DNA of 64,000 nucleotides from Micromonospora qiuiae (GTDB taxonomy: Bacteria > Actinomycetota > Actinomycetes > Mycobacteriales > Micromonosporaceae). This document shows, piece by piece, positions 61,567 to 64,000 of this stretch (position 1 is its first letter; each line of letters opens with the position of its first letter). The translations under genes and the position numbers were made by a program. The notes beneath the pieces are model-generated. The model saw only the letters and a list, made by a program, of their open reading frames with translations, did not search any database and was not told the DNA's origin. The stretch spans positions 1-64,000 of the forward strand of contig NZ_BOPC01000048.1 in the NCBI RefSeq assembly GCF_016863555.1. Direction: 5' to 3'.

Positions 61567-61698
61567 GTCAGAAGCTCGCTGCGGGCGTTGACGCGGAAGA
61601 TGAACTCGGTCGTGGCCCGCCGCCGGGGCAAGGTTTTCGTGATCAACAAGAAGGATCCCCGCCAGGGAGGCACGGCAGGGTTGACGTTCGCTCGCTGA
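61567..61698 (+). pseudogene. rpmJ: Remnant of ribosomal protein L36 gene (rpmJ, cysteine-free type)
   Basis: The frame reads V-R-S-S-L-R-A-L ... A-R-R-R-G-K-V-F-V-I-N-K-K-D-P-R, the hallmark of the cysteine-free L36 paralogue. The intact gene would begin ATGAAGGTC. Here the start reads ATAGGTC, as if two bases were lost, and an in-frame TAG lies immediately before. GGAGGG lies 6 bases upstream of the lost start. The C-terminal 13 codons no longer match the family. It is probably broken, unless translation starts at an internal ATG (61600). Confidence 0.65.
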
Positions 61699-61790
61699 AC
61701 CCGCCCGATTGTTGTGGGGCGCGGCGCTGAGCAGCAGTTTGGCCGGTGCCGGCCACGGTGAGTGCCGCTCCGCGGGCTCTGAGCCGACGG

Positions 61791-61994
61791 TCAACGAGGC
61801 CGGGCATCAGGGGCGTTGTCGACCTCGCCGTACTCGACTCCGGAAGCCGGGTTGACGACAGTCCCGTCCTCGGCACCCGGGCCGTAGTCGTCGGGGTTAC
61901 GATCCGCCGCCTCCTGCGCGGCGCTGCGACTCTTCGGCGGTTGACGGTCCTGATCGTGGCCATATGCCGTCGTGTTGTCCACCGGCTGGCTCAT
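61791..61994 (-). CDS. Small hydrophilic protein of unknown function (67 aa)
   Basis: A 67-residue acidic, Asp/Asn/Pro-rich polypeptide with no hydrophobic core. The ATG at 61994 has GGAAAGGAGA 6 bases upstream, a convincing ribosome site. I do not recognise a family. Composition suggests an intrinsically disordered stress-type protein. Confidence 0.6.
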   Translation of the reverse strand: MSQPVDNTTAYGHDQDRQPPKSRSAAQEAADRNPDDYGPGAEDGTVVNPASGVEYGEVDNAPDARPR

Positions 61995-62437
61995 CGCCGC
62001 TCTCCTTTCCTGGCCCGTGCCAGTACCGGCAGTTCAAGGCTGGCTCCTGGCTCGGACATCCCGCCATGTCCTTGCCCGTCATCAGGGCCTCGAAACCCGG
62101 TAACCACCTGCTCCGGATCGTCCGTCTGCTGCACGCCGGCGCGAACCGGTTGATCGCCGCCTCGGCCGTATTCGGTCACCCTGACGGCGTCGCCGCCAGC
62201 CTCAGCGCCCTGCTGAGCACACCGCGCCCACCCCGGTGCCCGAAAAAGGCAACCCACCAGTGGTTACCGTGCATCTCCTCGATCCCAAGGACCGCCACGC
62301 CGCCCGTGCGGTGACGCAGCTACGCGCCTACGCCTTCCTGCAACGCTTCCAACGCCGCCAACACCGCATGATGCTGCCTCGCGACAAACACTTGCCGTAC
62401 CACAATTCGGTGAGGTGGCATTGCGGCCATCAGTCCG
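61995..62437. other. Gene-free stretch left of the rRNA methyltransferase gene
   Basis: Open frames here have no ribosome site and no recognisable protein family. No transposon ends, tRNA or repeat were seen. Confidence 0.45.
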
Positions 62438-63262
62438 CTACCGCCGGGCAGCAGCGGCCCGCTGCCGTGCCGATTCGTACAGCACGACGGTCGCAGCGGC
62501 CGCCGCGTTCAGGGAGCTGGCCGCCCCGAACATCGGAATCCGGACAAGCTGGTCGCAGGCCTCACGCCAGCCGGAGCTGAGACCAGTGGTCTCATTGCCG
62601 ATCAAGATCAGCGTAGGTTGCCTGAAGTCGTAATCGGCGACATCCAGCGTGCCCAGTTCGTCGGTTCCCACAACGCTCACGCCGATGCCGCCGGCGCGGA
62701 CGTCAACGACCCAGGACAGCACGGTCTGGCGTGTGGGCACTCGGACCACGGGCAGAGCGAACAGCGAGCCGGTGCTCGCCCGGACTGCCTTCGGGTCATA
62801 CGCATCGGCGGCGTGGCCGGTGATGATGACGCCGGAGGCGCCGAAGGCGTCTGCGGACCGGACGAGAGTCCCGATGTTGCCGGGGCTGGTCGGCCGATCG
62901 AACACGACAGTGAGCATGCTCGGTCCGGCCGGAATACGGCACAGGTCGTCCTCCGGCAGCGCGACCACGGCCAGCAACTCTGGAACGGTGTCCGCCTTAC
63001 CTCCCAGCTCGTGCATCAGGTCACGGGAGACGGCGATTTTCTCGGCCCGGACCGTTTCCAGCAATTCGCGTGCCCAGCCAGACAGCGCAACGCTCGTGTC
63101 ATACAGCAGCTCTTGGATCTGCCAGCCGTGTTCGATGGCCATGGCAATCGGACGCACGCCCTGCACGAGGAACGTGCGGCTACGCTGCCGCTTGGTCCGA
63201 TTACGCAGGAGAGCCTCCCACTGCTGGAATCGAGCGTTGCGACCACTCACCCGCAGAACCAC
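62438..63262 (-). CDS. AviRb-like 23S rRNA 2'-O-methyltransferase (SpoU/TrmH family)
   Basis: A SpoU-type methyltransferase of 274 residues (GTG 63262), very close to my memory of AviRb: N-A-R-F-Q-Q-W near 8-14, E-H-G-W near 43, D-R-P-T-S-P-G-N-I-G near 118-127, I-G-N-E-T-T-G-L near 215 and S-S-L-N-A-A-A-A near 246. AviRb methylates U2479 of 23S rRNA and gives avilamycin/evernimicin resistance. Alternatives are a GTG at 63250 and an ATG at 63319. No orthosomycin genes are nearby, so it may be an orphan resistance or housekeeping paralogue. Confidence 0.87.
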   Translation of the reverse strand: MVLRVSGRNARFQQWEALLRNRTKRQRSRTFLVQGVRPIAMAIEHGWQIQELLYDTSVALSGWARELLETVRAEKIAVSRDLMHELGGKADTVPELLAVVALPEDDLCRIPAGPSMLTVVFDRPTSPGNIGTLVRSADAFGASGVIITGHAADAYDPKAVRASTGSLFALPVVRVPTRQTVLSWVVDVRAGGIGVSVVGTDELGTLDVADYDFRQPTLILIGNETTGLSSGWREACDQLVRIPMFGAASSLNAAAAATVVLYESARQRAAAARR

Positions 63263-63308
63263 CCTTATCCCCGCCTCTGTCGCATCACCCACGCCACGCC
63301 TGGCGCGC

Positions 63309-64000
63309 CTACCCGGCATTGTCGTCGGCGCCTACCCCGTCCAGGGCGGGAGGGTCCTGATCAAGACCCCAACGGATCGCGATCTCTACGGGTGAGTACG
63401 CGCCGTCGGCGCGCTCCAATTCGTACGGTGCTGCCGGCATCAGCGGCGGCTGAGCCATGAAGCGCGGCCGTGTCCCGTGGTGCGGTTGCGCCGCGTGCAC
63501 CAGGAACGGATGGCACAGAAAAACGTCGCCCGGGGACCCGGTGGCGAGGGCGAGTGGCCGGTGGCTGGATGCCGCCACCAGGTCGGGCGCCAGGTCCAGC
63601 CCGCTCGCCCCGTTCTCCCCGTACTTCGCCAGCACCTTCGGCACGTCGAGGTGTGAGCCGACCCGGATCCGGGTCGGGGCGTCCTCCTCACCGACCTCGC
63701 TGAACAGGAACAGCATCAGCAGCGCCCGGTCACGGGAGCGCACATTCGTGAAGTACCAACTCTCGCCCTCCGGCAGATAGCTGCCCTCAATGTGCCAGCC
63801 CGCGTCGTTCGGCTCCTCCTGATGCGGGAAGCGCAGCGGGAACGTGCCCAGCGAGTAGCGCGGCTCCCAGCGTCCCGCGCCGACGAGCAGGTCGTACGCG
63901 TGATGGAGGAACGGGGAGTTGGGTGCGGCGGCGAACGGCCCCTGCGCCATGCCCGCCACCCAGTGCACCGGTTGTGTCCACGTCGCTGGGTCGTCCGGGT
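63309..64000 (-). CDS. PhyH-like dioxygenase, N-terminal part cut by the window edge
   Basis: The minus-strand frame is open to position 64000, so the N terminus is missing. The visible part resembles phytanoyl-CoA dioxygenase-type Fe(II)/2-oxoglutarate enzymes: the Fe-binding H-I-E-G near 63800, a later histidine in F-L-C-H-P-F-L-V-H and an R-x-R-F-M segment near the C terminus. The ligand pattern (HxE instead of HxD) is unusual and should be verified. Substrate unknown. Confidence 0.65.
   Translation of the reverse strand, partial: PDDPATWTQPVHWVAGMAQGPFAAAPNSPFLHHAYDLLVGAGRWEPRYSLGTFPLRFPHQEEPNDAGWHIEGSYLPEGESWYFTNVRSRDRALLMLFLFSEVGEEDAPTRIRVGSHLDVPKVLAKYGENGASGLDLAPDLVAASSHRPLALATGSPGDVFLCHPFLVHAAQPHHGTRPRFMAQPPLMPAAPYELERADGAYSPVEIAIRWGLDQDPPALDGVGADDNAG

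Noticed and set aside
61964..62580. Open frames in the gap before the rRNA methyltransferase, possibly transposase remnants
   Set aside because: No transposase motif, ribosome site or terminal repeats could be found.
1..64000. tRNA, rRNA, CRISPR array, insertion sequence or apoprotein gene
   Set aside because: None was recognised. A 9-membered enediyne apoprotein is not expected for this cluster type.

Overview
The window is GC-rich actinobacterial DNA: starts are often GTG, many genes are joined by ATGA or GTGA stop/start overlaps, and GC is very high at third codon positions. Its content points to Micromonospora. From about 83 to 59975 it reads as a calicheamicin-type 10-membered enediyne gene cluster. 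Several proteins match, domain by domain and often nearly word for word, what I remember of CalC, CalG1-4, CalO1-6, CalS8, CalS9, CalS11, CalS13, CalE6 and CalE8 of Micromonospora echinospora. They are not identical to my memory of those proteins, so I treat this as an orthologous cluster in a related strain. No database search was run; Cal names rest on recognition.

Layout. (1) 83-7391, minus strand: an unknown 400-residue protein, then five genes joined by 4-base overlaps (methyltransferase, an HDxFGH protein resembling aromatic amino acid hydroxylases, SufS-like cysteine desulfurase, TldD-like, TldE/PmbA-like). (2) 7592-20274: a DUF899 thioredoxin-fold gene and a propeller-like gene, then the enediyne warhead operon on the minus strand (UnbL, UnbV, UnbU, the 1915-residue enediyne PKS, its hot-dog thioesterase, the CalE6-type PLP lyase). 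(3) 20541-23848: AraC-type regulator, then TDP-glucose dehydrogenase and TDP-glucuronate decarboxylase for the aminopentose. (4) 23900-31843: membrane acyltransferase, methyltransferase, ArsR-type regulator, glycosyltransferase, rhamnose O-methyltransferase CalS11, the self-sacrifice resistance protein CalC with a START-domain neighbour, and a DrrAB-type exporter. (5) 31961-39120: O-methyltransferase CalO1, two solute-binding-like proteins without signal peptides, a class V PLP enzyme and a DUF885 protein. (6) 39277-41514, minus: CalG2-like glycosyltransferase and an aldo/keto reductase. (7) 41712-56582, one long plus-strand operon: sugar aminotransferase, glycosyltransferase, P450, halogenase, KAS III-like acyltransferase, orsellinate synthase, O-methyltransferase, FGE-like protein, a MoaD/ThiS-like sulfur carrier, hexose 2,3-dehydratase and N-oxidising P450. 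(8) 56690-59975: a third START-domain protein, a CopC-like protein with a His-rich membrane protein, and the CalG4-like aminopentosyltransferase. (9) 60007-64000: apparently outside the cluster: MORN-repeat protein, ArsR regulator, VOC protein, a broken L36 gene, a small hydrophilic protein, an AviRb-like rRNA methyltransferase and a PhyH-like gene running off the end.

How it fits together: the PKS operon builds the polyene that becomes the enediyne core. CalO5 makes orsellinate, which CalO1/CalO6, CalO2 and CalO3 methylate, hydroxylate and halogenate. The CalS set, CalE10 and the aldo/keto reductase make the sugars, and four glycosyltransferases match the four sugars of calicheamicin. CalC-type proteins and the exporter protect the cell. 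No NDP-glucose 4,6-dehydratase or rhamnose synthesis gene is seen, so part of the pathway lies to the left or elsewhere in the genome.

The most useful new observations are an 18-bp pseudo-palindrome, RCTT-N9-ATAGY, repeated in the AT-rich intergenic regions upstream of many cluster operons, and a concentration of sulfur-handling genes (SufS-like with TldD/TldE, a MoaD-like carrier beside an FGE-like protein, CalE6) that could supply the trisulfide and the thiosugar.
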